Part shown: positions 44,927-54,446 of the stretch, piece after piece
How the letters are laid out: the number at the start of each line of letters is the position of its first letter
How positions within the stretch are numbered: position 1 is the first letter of the stretch
Assembly: GCF_016744155.1 (NCBI RefSeq)
Contig: NZ_JADGEW010000005.1
Location: 62,001-126,000, forward strand
DNA: 64,000 nt
DNA from: Amphritea sp.
Lineage (GTDB): Bacteria; Pseudomonadota; Gammaproteobacteria; Pseudomonadales; Balneatricaceae
Reading direction: 5' to 3'
Position numbers and translations under genes: made by a program
The notes under the pieces: model-generated
The model's input: the letters and a program-made list of their open reading frames with translations, nothing else
Database searches by the model: none
What the model was told of the DNA's origin: nothing

Positions 44927-44966
44927 ACATTAGATCGGCAACCAACCCAATTTACATAAGAATCAT

Positions 44967-45407
44967 ATGACCATGAATAATAAAATGATCATCGGCAATA
45001 TTGAGAATTGCGACCTTCCTGATCTGGGCATTTTTGACCTACAAGTGCGTATTGATACAGGTGCAAAAACTTCATCGCTTCACGTTGATAATTTATCCCG
45101 CTACAAGAAGGCAGGTAAGCCTTGGGTTAAGTTTGAGATTCACCCAAATATTCATAAAGTGGCTGAAGTGGTCGAATGTAATGCCCCTATTCAGGATATT
45201 AGGCGAATAAAGTCTTCGAATGGCACAGTGGAAGAGCGTTATGTTATTAAAACAATGGTGTCATTGGGTCAAGAATCGTGGTCGATAGAGATAACACTGA
45301 CAGATCGCTCAGATATGAGTTATTTAATGTTGTTTGGTCGGGAAGGGATGGGTGACAAGGTTCTGGTAGACCCATCGGCAACATTTTTATTAACTGACTA
45401 TAGTTGA
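44967..45407 (+). CDS. rimB: Retropepsin-like aspartic protease, RimB family
   Basis: The 146-residue protein has the aspartic protease motif VRIDTGAKTSSLHVDNL, with the catalytic aspartate in DTGA, and the second hydrophobic strand SYLMLFGREGMG. The family (sometimes called ATP-dependent zinc protease) includes RimB of Pseudomonas, which with RimK trims or modulates S6 polyglutamate. It is 40 bases after the zinc hydrolase gene. The name rests on the motif and on the neighbouring rimK. Confidence 0.85.
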   Translation: MTMNNKMIIGNIENCDLPDLGIFDLQVRIDTGAKTSSLHVDNLSRYKKAGKPWVKFEIHPNIHKVAEVVECNAPIQDIRRIKSSNGTVEERYVIKTMVSLGQESWSIEITLTDRSDMSYLMLFGREGMGDKVLVDPSATFLLTDYS

Positions 45408-45703
45408 TAGCAGCACATATGGCTGATTTTGAGCCATATAGTTATATTGTGTGATTGAGGATATCACTCTTTTTCATGTACTTATAAAGAGAGAGGATGA
45501 ACTGATAACTTACCCCAATACATTGATTTTACAAAAAGGGTAATTAAGAACCCAAAAGAGCATAAATTGCTTCAACCGATAGCTGATGTGATCGTTGATT
45601 GAAACGGTAATGTCTGTACTGATTGTTGTAGATTTAATAGCTAGAGACAAATCTTATACTTCAGAACAGTAAACTATTCAGGGCTCTTGCGCTTCGCTTT
45701 TTC

Positions 45704-45745
45704 GAGCAACGAGCAACGAGCAACGAGCAACGAGCAACGAGCAAG
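45704..45745. repeat. Five tandem copies of heptamer GAGCAAC plus a partial sixth
   Basis: The unit GAGCAAC is a one-base variant of the GAGCCAC unit at 15504. The array abuts copy B. In copy A only GAGCAAG is present. Confidence 0.95.
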
Positions 45746-45905
45746 CCGCGAAGCAGCGTTTTAGCCACTTATTCTTTCTCTAGTCCCCAACCTCCGCCTC
45801 TTTCTGCAGAATCTAGGATCAGTCTTGCATTGTGTCCGTTGTGATGAAAAGTATAAAGATAGAGATGTAGCGATGATGAAGGCGTATAGAAGCCAATGCT
45901 AGGAC
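45739..45905. repeat. ~165-bp duplicated fragment, copy B
   Basis: It is the second copy of the fragment at 38869-39040, in the same orientation 6.8 kb away, with only a few substitutions. The minus-strand tail peptide (GFYTPSS, NGHNARLILDSAERGG, WGLEKE) is kept. Confidence 0.93.
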
Positions 45906-45919
45906 AAATGAATAACGAA

Positions 45920-46157
45920 AAGTTATAGCAGCTGGCGCAACGATTTCGCGACTGGGAAATACAGCCCAGCGGCACGAAGGCTATCTCACAGCGGATTTGA
46001 CTTTAGATGGTATCGACATTAATGAGGTTAGCTCTAAGACCTTTGAGGCCGGTGCTGTATTTGTCGGTGAGTGCATAATGTGACAGGTCACTTAGATGGG
46101 CAAGATTATCATTGGGCGTGGACCAGTAGCTTTGGTGCGGGGGAGATGTGCAACTGA
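45920..46157 (+). pseudogene. C-terminal remnant of a BaiN/HI0933-type flavoprotein
   Basis: Reading across at least two frameshifts gives LAQRFRDWEIQPSGT, then EGYLTADLTLDGIDINEVSS, KTFEAGAVFVGE, and VTGHLDGQDYHWAWTSSFGAGE. These track the C-terminal part of HI0933/BaiN-like NAD(P)/FAD oxidoreductases (TAGGVD..E...TME...GLYFAGE..DV.G..GGYN.QWAW.SG). The N-terminal FAD domain is gone. It is a gene relic, not expressed as a protein. Confidence 0.75.
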
Positions 46158-46266
46158 ACACACTGCGGGTTTAGGTAAGAAGAATAGTAGTATACGCTCG
46201 CATATTTAAGCTCTATATTCTCTGCTTTATCAAACGAGCAGCAGTATTTTAAAAGGTGATTAATTT

Positions 46267-46848
46267 ATGAAGTTTAAGATGGCTAAAGGGTCGTTGTTCG
46301 CAGTGTTATTGCGATCCACTTGGTGGTATAGCGTACTCATTGGTTTATTCATTTTATTGATCAGTTTGGCTGCAACAGATGCGCAATATGTGACTGTGAG
46401 CATTGTCGCTTCAATGCCGTTTTTTGTAATAGGCGGTTTCGCTGGATTTAAGCAATTGCAGCAACCTTCACATAAACGGGTGTTGGAAGTATCTCAGCAA
46501 GCGAGAAATATGTCGGCAGGGGATATCTCTGAAAAAATAGCGGCTAACTATATAAAAAGCGGTTACCAGTCGAGTGCGTTTAAAGGTAATGGTGCGGATT
46601 TAGAGCTCGTCCGGGGTCATCGAAAGCTGTTGTTGTGCAGTAAGCGATTTAAAGCGGCGAATACGGGAATAGAGCCGTTGAAGCTGTTAGTGGCAGCAGG
46701 TGAAACAACAGAGGCAATAGGCTACCTTTACTTAACGCTGGGTGACGTTTCAGCCTCTGCACACAATTATGCTCAAAAGAATAACATCGAGATAATTCAG
46801 TCAAGCAGACTCGCGATGTTGTTTGATGGCAAGGCGAAGATTAACTGA
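46267..46848 (+). CDS. Membrane-anchored restriction-endonuclease-like protein (Mrr-like)
   Basis: The 193-residue protein has two N-terminal membrane helices (about residues 20-37 and 43-60), then a soluble domain with ISEKIAANYIKSGYQSSAFKGNGADLELVRGHRKLLLCSKRFKAANTGIEPLKLL. The D-x-E-L-V then K-R-F pattern resembles the Mrr-type PD-(D/E)xK core found in membrane proteins of proteobacteria. No partner methylase is nearby, so it is unlikely to be a classical restriction enzyme. An AAGGTG site precedes the ATG. Confidence 0.75.
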   Translation: MKFKMAKGSLFAVLLRSTWWYSVLIGLFILLISLAATDAQYVTVSIVASMPFFVIGGFAGFKQLQQPSHKRVLEVSQQARNMSAGDISEKIAANYIKSGYQSSAFKGNGADLELVRGHRKLLLCSKRFKAANTGIEPLKLLVAAGETTEAIGYLYLTLGDVSASAHNYAQKNNIEIIQSSRLAMLFDGKAKIN

Positions 46849-46850
46849 AT

Positions 46851-47612
46851 TTACTTATTCAGGTAATTCAAAACCAATTTTGTAAAAACCGTAGCCTTCT
46901 CAGCATGTGGCCAATGCCCTGCTTCTCTTATTAGCCGGTAATCCGCCTTTGGAAACAGTTTTAGTATCTGGTCGCGGTAATCGGTGGTGATGTAGTCTGA
47001 ATTTTCGCCTTTGATAAACAGCATCGGATTTTCGAACGCGGGGCCTGTCGGTGCTTTGCTGATCTCATCGTAGCAGGCTTCCAGTACTGGCAAGTTCATT
47101 CGCCAGGCGAAGTCTTTTGCTTCAGTGCGATAAAGGTTAGTAAGCAGAAACTGCCTGACACTGAGCTCCTCTACATGCTGACTTAGTTGTTTGTCAGCAT
47201 CGCCACGGGATTTTAGGTTGTTTAGATCGACGGCGTTGAGACCGGTAAAAACATCACCGTGATGATTGGGGTACTGAACGGGGGCGATATCCACAATGAT
47301 TAGCTTCCTGACCCGCTGGGGATTGTTCATCGCCAGTTGCATGGCGACTTTGCCGCCCATGGAGTGACCCAGGATATGGGCGCTGTCCAGATTGTGCTGG
47401 TCCATCAGCTCAATAATGTTATCGGCCATCAGAGGATAACTGGTTCTGTTTGTATGGGGAGAGCGGCCATGGTTGGGCAGATCGATGGCGTAGACAGTAA
47501 AGTGATCTGCCAGGGCTTTGATTTGACCACTCCAGTTTGACTGGGTGCCAAACAGACCGTGCATGATGATCAGTGGGGCTCCGCTACCGGAGATCTGTAC
47601 ATTCAGTTGCAT
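46851..47612 (-). CDS. Alpha/beta hydrolase, YbfF-like esterase
   Basis: The 253-residue protein is an alpha/beta hydrolase with LIIMHGLFGTQSNWSGQIKAL, IDLPNHGRSPH, the nucleophile serine in ILGHSMGGKVAMQLA, and a histidine in REAGHWPHAEK. It resembles E. coli YbfF, an esterase with broad acyl activity. No natural substrate can be named. It is followed on the other strand by the Mrr-like gene, with only two bases between the stop codons. Confidence 0.88.
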   Translation of the reverse strand: MQLNVQISGSGAPLIIMHGLFGTQSNWSGQIKALADHFTVYAIDLPNHGRSPHTNRTSYPLMADNIIELMDQHNLDSAHILGHSMGGKVAMQLAMNNPQRVRKLIIVDIAPVQYPNHHGDVFTGLNAVDLNNLKSRGDADKQLSQHVEELSVRQFLLTNLYRTEAKDFAWRMNLPVLEACYDEISKAPTGPAFENPMLFIKGENSDYITTDYRDQILKLFPKADYRLIREAGHWPHAEKATVFTKLVLNYLNK

Positions 47613-47625
47613 TATTTCTCTCCAT

Positions 47626-47659
47626 AAAAAAGACCGGGGCGTTAACGCTACCGGCCTTT
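47626..47659 (-). terminator. Intrinsic terminator after fklB
   Basis: On the minus strand GGCCGGTAGCGT pairs with ACGCCCCGGTC in an extended stem, followed by TTTTTT. It separates fklB from the YbfF-like gene. Confidence 0.85.
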
Positions 47660-47693
47660 ATTTGATCATATCAAATCTTTTCAGATGAAGTGC

Positions 47694-48320
47694 TTACAGA
47701 AGGTCTAGCAGCTCTACATCAAATACTAGCGTAGCGTATGGAGGGATGCCGCCTGGAGAGCCCTGTGCGCCGTATGCTAGCTGATATGGAACTGTCAGAC
47801 GCCACTTGGCACCTTTAGTCATCAGCTGAAGAGCTTCTGTCCAGCCAGCGATTACGCCGCCAACAGGAAATTCAGCAGGCTGGCCACGGTCATAAGAGCT
47901 ATCGAATACTTTACCGTCGGTGAATGTACCGTGGTAATGAGTACGTACAGTCGATTCAGGTGTTGGGCTTTCGCCGCCTTCTTCGCCGGCATTGATGATT
48001 TCGTACTGCAGGCCAGAATCGGTAACGAATACTTCTTCACGCTGAGCGTTCTTTTCCAGGAACATCTCACCTTCAGCGGCTGCTTCTTTCGCCAGCTTTT
48101 CAGCCTGCTCTTGCATGCGGCCCTGAATTTCGTTGAATGCAGCTTGGATCTTATCGCCTTCAATACTCAGCTCTGCGCCTGCAAAAGATTCTCTGATGCC
48201 TGCGACGACAGCTTCCAGCTCTACGCCTTCAAAGCTTTGAGTTGCCAAGTGATCGCCCATTTGACGGCCGATACCGTAGCTGGCGATCTGTTCAGTTGTT
48301 TCAAATTTTATTTCAGACAT
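47694..48320 (-). CDS. fklB: FKBP-type peptidyl-prolyl isomerase FklB
   Basis: FklB speeds proline isomerisation in protein folding. The 208-residue protein has an N-terminal dimerisation part (ASYGIGRQMGDHLATQSFEG, residues 1-95) and the FKBP domain with VRTHYHGTFTDGKVFDSSYDRGQPAEFPVGGVIAGWTEAL and YGAQGSPGGIPPYATLVFDVELL. It has no signal peptide, so it is cytosolic, like E. coli FklB. It is separated from the peptidase gene by 50 bases. Confidence 0.94.
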   Translation of the reverse strand: MSEIKFETTEQIASYGIGRQMGDHLATQSFEGVELEAVVAGIRESFAGAELSIEGDKIQAAFNEIQGRMQEQAEKLAKEAAAEGEMFLEKNAQREEVFVTDSGLQYEIINAGEEGGESPTPESTVRTHYHGTFTDGKVFDSSYDRGQPAEFPVGGVIAGWTEALQLMTKGAKWRLTVPYQLAYGAQGSPGGIPPYATLVFDVELLDLL

Positions 48321-48370
48321 GATTACTCTGTCGTTTCGGTTTTAAGAACGGCGAAGCCTATCATATTCCC

Positions 48371-49201
48371 TTACTCTTTAACAAAAAGAAGCGGGTCTAC
48401 ACGGGTGTTATTCAGGCTAACGCTCCAGTGAAGGTGGGGGCCTGTCACCCGGCCTGTCTTACCGATAGCGCCAATGCGGTCTCCCGTGTTGAGCTGGTCG
48501 CCGATCTTTACATCGATCTTGCTCATGTGACAGTACATAGTCGTTAGGCCATAACCGTGATCAATAATCACGGTGTTGCCGTTAAAAAAGTACTCTCCAA
48601 CGGCGACGACTTTGCCCGGGGAGGGAGTATTAATCGCACCGCCTTGTCCCCCTGCTATATCCAAACCGCTGTGTGGATTACGAGGTTGCTCATTGAAAAA
48701 ACGTTTGAGTCCGAAGGGGCTGCTAAAGCGACCACTGGCGGGAAGATTGAAGTTAAGGCTTTCGATCTTTGGGCTGGTCCAGGATGTGAATGCTGTAACC
48801 ATTTCATTCTTTTCCCGTTTATAACGTTCCAGGTCTTGCGTGTTTGGGTTCACATGACGTTTATTGGTGACCGTGAGTCGTTGCTCTTCGTAAGTTTTAT
48901 CTTTAATGCGGAAAGGGAAGCGCTGGCCATCGGCTTTCATTAGTTGCTCGGCTGAGGCTTTAGCAGATAACGGAATGCCGATGATCGCTAGCCAGGGAGA
49001 TTGTTGCGCATACTCGGTATTCTGGCTGGATACGACCATTACCCGGTTGCCGCGATACCAGGCTGAGGGGGCGGTCTTAGTGTTAAGCCCGGTTAGAGAT
49101 ATCATAGCGATACCTCCAGGTACCCGTGATTCTTCCGGAAGTTCAAAGGCAAAAGCGTTGATACTGATAATCAGACTGAATACTAAAATGGCGAGGCGCA
49201 T
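48371..49201 (-). CDS. Periplasmic M23 family metallopeptidase (LytM-like)
   Basis: The 276-residue protein has a signal peptide (residues 1-18, LAILVFSLIISINAFA) and a C-terminal M23 domain: RNPHSGLDIAGGQGGAINTPSPGKV (HxxxD zinc motif) and TGPHLHWSVSLNNTRVDP (HxH). The family cleaves peptidoglycan cross-links or acts as an amidase activator. The N-terminal 110 residues contain no recognised domain. It lies nine bases downstream of xseA on the same strand. Confidence 0.93.
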   Translation of the reverse strand: MRLAILVFSLIISINAFAFELPEESRVPGGIAMISLTGLNTKTAPSAWYRGNRVMVVSSQNTEYAQQSPWLAIIGIPLSAKASAEQLMKADGQRFPFRIKDKTYEEQRLTVTNKRHVNPNTQDLERYKREKNEMVTAFTSWTSPKIESLNFNLPASGRFSSPFGLKRFFNEQPRNPHSGLDIAGGQGGAINTPSPGKVVAVGEYFFNGNTVIIDHGYGLTTMYCHMSKIDVKIGDQLNTGDRIGAIGKTGRVTGPHLHWSVSLNNTRVDPLLFVKE

Positions 49202-49210
49202 GGGATTTCC

Positions 49211-50554
49211 TTAGTCCTTTATAATTTTTGTGACCCGGCTAACAAAACGGCCGTTACTGAGTCGGGTTTCAACGCTATCTTCGGGTGATAACAGGGTAAT
49301 GTCCTGTACCACTTTGCCTTGCTGATCCTGAACAATAGCGTAACCCCTGTCTAGGGTTGCCAGCGGACTGACGCTGTTGAGCGTCGCGGCCATGCCGGAT
49401 AATCTGAGGCTGTTCTGCTTCAGGATCGATTGAATCAGTGTATGCAGCCGCTTCTCTAGTTCTGTAGTTCTCTGTATTGCTGTATCAATGCGAGGTGCTG
49501 GGGCACACCGCAGATAACGTTGCTGAACGCCGTTGAGGCGGACTTTTTGTTGCAAGACTGACGTTTTGACTGCTCTTTGCATCCGCAGTTCCAGGTCATC
49601 CAGTTTTTGTGCCTGCTCTTTCAGTTTGTCTCCGGGATGGCGGAGCATTGCTCGGGTCCATTCTAATTTTTGCAAGCGCTGGGTCTGGCTGCGATGCCAG
49701 GCCCGTTCGAGCCGTTGCTGAAGTTGATTCAGACGTATCAGTATCTGTTGCTGGTCTGGGCTGATGAGTTCTGCGGCCGCCGAGGGTGTCGGGGCTCTCA
49801 GGTCAGCAACAAAGTCGGCAATAGAGACATCGACTTCGTGTCCTACGGCACTGATGATTGGAATCTCGCTGTGGAAAATGCTCTGGGCAACGATCTCTTC
49901 GTTAAAAGGCCAGAGGTCTTCAAGTGAGCCGCCGCCACGACCGACAATCAGAACGTCGCATCGGCCATCCTCATTGGCCAGTCGAATCGCATTGGCGATC
50001 TGTCCAGCGGCTTCTGTGCCCTGTACTGCGGTAGGGAACAGAGTAACCGGCAGCGATGGGAAGCGTCGTTTAAGGACGGTCAGAATGTCGTGAACCGCGG
50101 CACCGGTGGCTGAAGTAATAATGCCAAGGTGTCGAGGTGTTTCTGGGATCGGCTTTTTAAAAGCAGGATCGAACAGGCCTTGCTGTTGGAGTTTGTATTT
50201 CAGCTCGTCGTAGGCTTTTTGTAGTGAGCCAACGCCGCTGTCTTCCATAAAGTCGCAGATTAGCTGGTAGTCACCTCGACCAGGGTAGAGGCTGACTTTT
50301 GCCCGAACGATCACCTGATCGCCATTCTTCGGTTGATATTTCAGATACTGATTACGATTGCGGAACATGGCGCAACGTACCTGAGCATCACTGTCTTTCA
50401 GGGTGAAATACCAGTGCCCGGAGCTGGGACGGACGACATTTGACAGTTCACCTTCTACATGGATGGTGAGAAAAGAGCTTTCCAGCAGAGATTTAACCTG
50501 GCGGTTGAGTTCGCTGACGCTGAAGGCCTTGCTGTCCGGTCTGTGTTCGGTCAT
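49211..50554 (-). CDS. xseA: Exodeoxyribonuclease VII large subunit
   Basis: XseA, with XseB, degrades single-stranded DNA to oligonucleotides. The 447-residue protein has the OB-fold N-terminus FSVSELNRQVKSLLESSF, VEGELSNVVRPSSGHWYFTLKD, the catalytic core around TSATGAAVHDILTVLKRRFPSLPVTLFPTAVQG and DVLIVGRGGGSLEDLWPFNEE, and a long coiled-coil C-terminus (residues 270-400). xseB is not in the window. It is divergent from guaB and runs into the M23 gene. Confidence 0.96.
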   Translation of the reverse strand: MTEHRPDSKAFSVSELNRQVKSLLESSFLTIHVEGELSNVVRPSSGHWYFTLKDSDAQVRCAMFRNRNQYLKYQPKNGDQVIVRAKVSLYPGRGDYQLICDFMEDSGVGSLQKAYDELKYKLQQQGLFDPAFKKPIPETPRHLGIITSATGAAVHDILTVLKRRFPSLPVTLFPTAVQGTEAAGQIANAIRLANEDGRCDVLIVGRGGGSLEDLWPFNEEIVAQSIFHSEIPIISAVGHEVDVSIADFVADLRAPTPSAAAELISPDQQQILIRLNQLQQRLERAWHRSQTQRLQKLEWTRAMLRHPGDKLKEQAQKLDDLELRMQRAVKTSVLQQKVRLNGVQQRYLRCAPAPRIDTAIQRTTELEKRLHTLIQSILKQNSLRLSGMAATLNSVSPLATLDRGYAIVQDQQGKVVQDITLLSPEDSVETRLSNGRFVSRVTKIIKD

Positions 50555-50782
50555 GTTTTGGGGCTTACTTTAGGGCTTAGAATACGATTGCATAGAGGTA
50601 TCTTAAACTAACCGATCATCGCTTTGTAACCTGCGTTTGGCAGAATTGGTAAATAGATTAAAAATGGTTGGAATTTACCGGTGATCTGAGCGAACTTCCT
50701 GCGTTTTAGCATGCTCTCTGGATACTGTTTGGTAGTAGAGAGAGTGGTTGGAATTTATTCACATTATCTCGACGGATTTTGA

Positions 50783-50811
50783 TTGTCGATAGTTCGACAA
50801 AAGGCTATAAT
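50783..50811 (+). promoter_or_regulatory. guaB promoter with a perfect inverted repeat
   Basis: TTGTCG (50783-50788) and TATAAT (50806-50811) are separated by 17 bases. TTGTCGATAGTTCGACAA is a perfect seven-base inverted repeat with a four-base spacer covering the -35 and part of the spacer, so it is a candidate operator. It does not look like a PurR box. Confidence 0.7.
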
Positions 50812-50831
50812 CCCGCGTCTTATTTTTTTAG

Positions 50832-52322
<1,491 letters not shown>

Positions 52323-52344
52323 TCGCTTCTTAATAGATAAAACA

Positions 52345-52381
52345 GGTGGGATGGCTTCGGCCCTCCCACTTTTTCTTTTTT
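52345..52381 (+). terminator. Hairpin terminator between guaB and guaA
   Basis: GTGGGATGGC and GCCCTCCCAC pair around a TTCG loop, followed by TTTTTCTTTTTT. It could reduce guaA relative to guaB or be bypassed by a guaA promoter. Confidence 0.85.
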
Positions 52382-52453
52382 AACACGCTGCTAATACAGC
52401 CAATCGCCAGAGAAGCCTGAACGGGTATTGGCGATGATTTCGGAGTCATCGAA

Positions 52454-54034
52454 ATGTCTAAAGATATTCATGCTCAACGAATTCTGATTCTGGATTTCGG
52501 TTCTCAGTACACTCAATTGATCGCCCGTCGTGTACGTGAGATCGGAGTTTACTGTGAGATCTTTCCATGGGATGTGGAAGATTCAGCTATTCGTGAATTC
52601 AGCCCTAAGGGTATTATTCTGGCCGGTGGCCCGGAGTCCGTTACTGAAGGTGACTCACCTCGTGCGCCTGAGATTGTGTTTGATCTTGAAGTGCCTCTGT
52701 TGGGTATCTGCTACGGTATGCAAACCATGGCTGAGCAGTTGGGCGGGACGGTTGTAACTTCAGATAAGCGTGAATTTGGTTATGCAAAGGTGCGGTTGGA
52801 GGATAGCCCTAGCCGTTTGTTGGAAGGTATTGAAGATCACATTGCTAACAATGGTTCCCTGCTGTTGGATGTGTGGATGAGCCATGGTGATAAGGTCGGT
52901 ACTCTGCCAGAAGGTTTTGGCATTATCGCCAGTACTGAAAGCGCGCCAATTGCGGCTATGTGTCATCCAGGTAAGGGCTACTACGGTGTTCAGTTTCACC
53001 CAGAAGTAACCCACACCAAGCAAGGCGGACGTATTCTTGAGCGTTTCGTGCGTGAAATCAGTGGTTGTGATGCCCTGTGGACCGCCGAAAATATTATTGC
53101 TGATCTGATCGAAAAAGTGCAAAAGCAAGTCGGTAGTCAGAAAGTTCTGCTGGGTCTTTCAGGTGGTGTGGATTCATCTGTTGTGGCTGCGCTACTTCAT
53201 AAAGCGATAGGTGATCAGCTGACCTGTGTGTTTGTTGATAACGGTCTGCTGCGTAAGAATGAAGGCGATCAGGTAATGGAGATGTTCGCGAATAACATGG
53301 GTGTTACTGTTATTCGATCTGACTCACAAGACCTGTTCCTGGGTCGCTTGAAGGGCGAAAGTGATCCTGAAGCTAAGCGCAAGATTATCGGCAACTCCTT
53401 TATCGAAGTATTTGATGAAGAAGCAACCAAGTTGCAGGATGTAAACTTCCTGGCGCAGGGAACTATCTATCCCGATGTTATTGAGTCTGCAGGTGCGAAA
53501 ACCGGTAAGGCACATGTGATTAAGTCCCATCATAATGTCGGTGGTTTGCCGGATGACATGAAGATGGATCTGGTTGAACCGCTGCGTGAGTTGTTTAAGG
53601 ACGAAGTGCGTAAGATCGGTCTGGAACTAGGCCTGCCTTACGATATGGTTTATCGTCATCCGTTCCCAGGGCCGGGTTTGGGTGTGCGTATTCTGGGTGA
53701 AGTTAAGAAAGAATATGCTGATATTCTGCGTGATGCAGACGCAATTTTCTTAGAAGAGCTGCACCGTGCTGATTGGTATCACAAGACTAGCCAGTCTTTT
53801 GCGGTATTCCTGCCGGTCAAATCTGTTGGTGTGGTCGGTGACGGACGTCGCTATGAATATGTAATTGCTTTGCGTGCTGTTGAAACTATCGATTTCATGA
53901 CCGCTCGCTGGGCTCACCTACCTTATGAGTTGCTGGAAACAGTCTCTGGTCGGATTATCAATGAGATTCCTCATGTATCACGGGTAACTTACGATGTAAG
54001 TTCTAAGCCACCTGCGACTATTGAGTGGGAATAA
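52454..54034 (+). CDS. guaA: GMP synthase (glutamine-hydrolysing)
   Basis: GuaA aminates XMP to GMP. The 526-residue protein has the amidotransferase domain (cysteine 86 in [24 protein letters not shown]) and the ATP-pyrophosphatase domain with [17 protein letters not shown] near residue 230, followed by the dimerisation domain with [15 protein letters not shown]. The last codons ATIEWE and stop recur in diverged form at 56641-56671. This 3' end is a common integration site for genomic islands. Confidence 0.98.
   Translation: MSKDIHAQRILILDFGSQYTQLIARRVREIGVYCEIFPWDVEDSAIREFSPKGIILAGGPESVTEGDSPRAPEIVFDLEVPLLGICYGMQTMAEQLGGTVVTSDKREFGYAKVRLEDSPSRLLEGIEDHIANNGSLLLDVWMSHGDKVGTLPEGFGIIASTESAPIAAMCHPGKGYYGVQFHPEVTHTKQGGRILERFVREISGCDALWTAENIIADLIEKVQKQVGSQKVLLGLSGGVDSSVVAALLHKAIGDQLTCVFVDNGLLRKNEGDQVMEMFANNMGVTVIRSDSQDLFLGRLKGESDPEAKRKIIGNSFIEVFDEEATKLQDVNFLAQGTIYPDVIESAGAKTGKAHVIKSHHNVGGLPDDMKMDLVEPLRELFKDEVRKIGLELGLPYDMVYRHPFPGPGLGVRILGEVKKEYADILRDADAIFLEELHRADWYHKTSQSFAVFLPVKSVGVVGDGRRYEYVIALRAVETIDFMTARWAHLPYELLETVSGRIINEIPHVSRVTYDVSSKPPATIEWE
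54004..54034 (+). other. Possible attachment site, guaA 3' end
   Basis: This 31-base guaA terminus matches 56641-56671 at 24 of 31 positions. The downstream terminator is also repeated. It could be the left border of an old insertion. Confidence 0.6.
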
Positions 54035-54052
54035 CTCTCCCTAACTTGATCG

Positions 54053-54079
54053 AAAAGCCCGCTTCTGCGGGCTTTTTTT
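54053..54079 (+). terminator. guaA terminator
   Basis: AAAAGCCCGC pairs with GCGGGCTTTT around TTCT, followed by more Ts. A near-identical copy is at 56693-56715. Confidence 0.93.
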
Positions 54080-54321
54080 ATATTGAAGATTATGGCTCGA
54101 GAAGGTGATAAGGTTCTACCCCTCCAATCAACACGATGACTAGATTGATAAGTTAATACATAATAAATTTGCATGATTTTACGCTTTCTATACTACTGTT
54201 TTCAGTGCGGCGCGATGGTAGTAAGGCATGATTGAAATAGTTTGGAGTGCTAGCTGAAACAGAGCAGCAGTGAGTTGATATGATGAAGAATAAAACTGAA
54301 ATGGGGTAACTCTAAGTGCAG

Positions 54322-54441
54322 ATGATTGAAGAAGAAAAGCTTGAGTGCTTAGAAGCGCTTAGGAAGGTTAAGGTAATGTGCGCAGGATCTGGTTTTATGG
54401 TTGGAGTGTTGAAAGGCGCTTTAGCGGAAGATAGGATATAG
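54322..54441 (+). CDS. Possible 39-residue small protein upstream of the acyltransferase
   Basis: An ATG at 54322 opens 39 codons to a TAG at 54439-54441, ending five bases before the acyltransferase GTG at 54447. The peptide begins MIEEEKLECLEALRKVKV and then GSGFMVGVLKGAL. The ribosome binding site is weak. It may be translationally coupled to the next gene or be chance. Confidence 0.25.
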   Translation: MIEEEKLECLEALRKVKVMCAGSGFMVGVLKGALAEDRI

Positions 54442-54446
54442 AGAAA

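Larger units (their letters stand above)
45408..46266. other. 859-base gap with repeats and a decayed oxidoreductase
   Basis: It holds an unremarkable left part (45408-45700), a heptamer array (45704-45745), copy B of the duplicated fragment (45739-45905), and a frameshifted remnant of a flavoprotein (45920-46157). No intact gene was found. Confidence 0.8.

Noticed and set aside
45769-45975. Minus-strand 68-codon frame across copy B as an intact gene
   Set aside because: Only its C-terminal half is shared with copy A, and its N-terminal half overlaps the flavoprotein remnant; it is a chance start on a gene tail.
46267-46848. Restriction-modification system
   Set aside because: No methylase gene is near, and the nuclease-like domain is membrane-anchored.
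50783-50800. PurR box at guaB
   Set aside because: The dyad TTGTCGATAGTTCGACAA lacks the central CGTTTGCG pattern of PurR sites.
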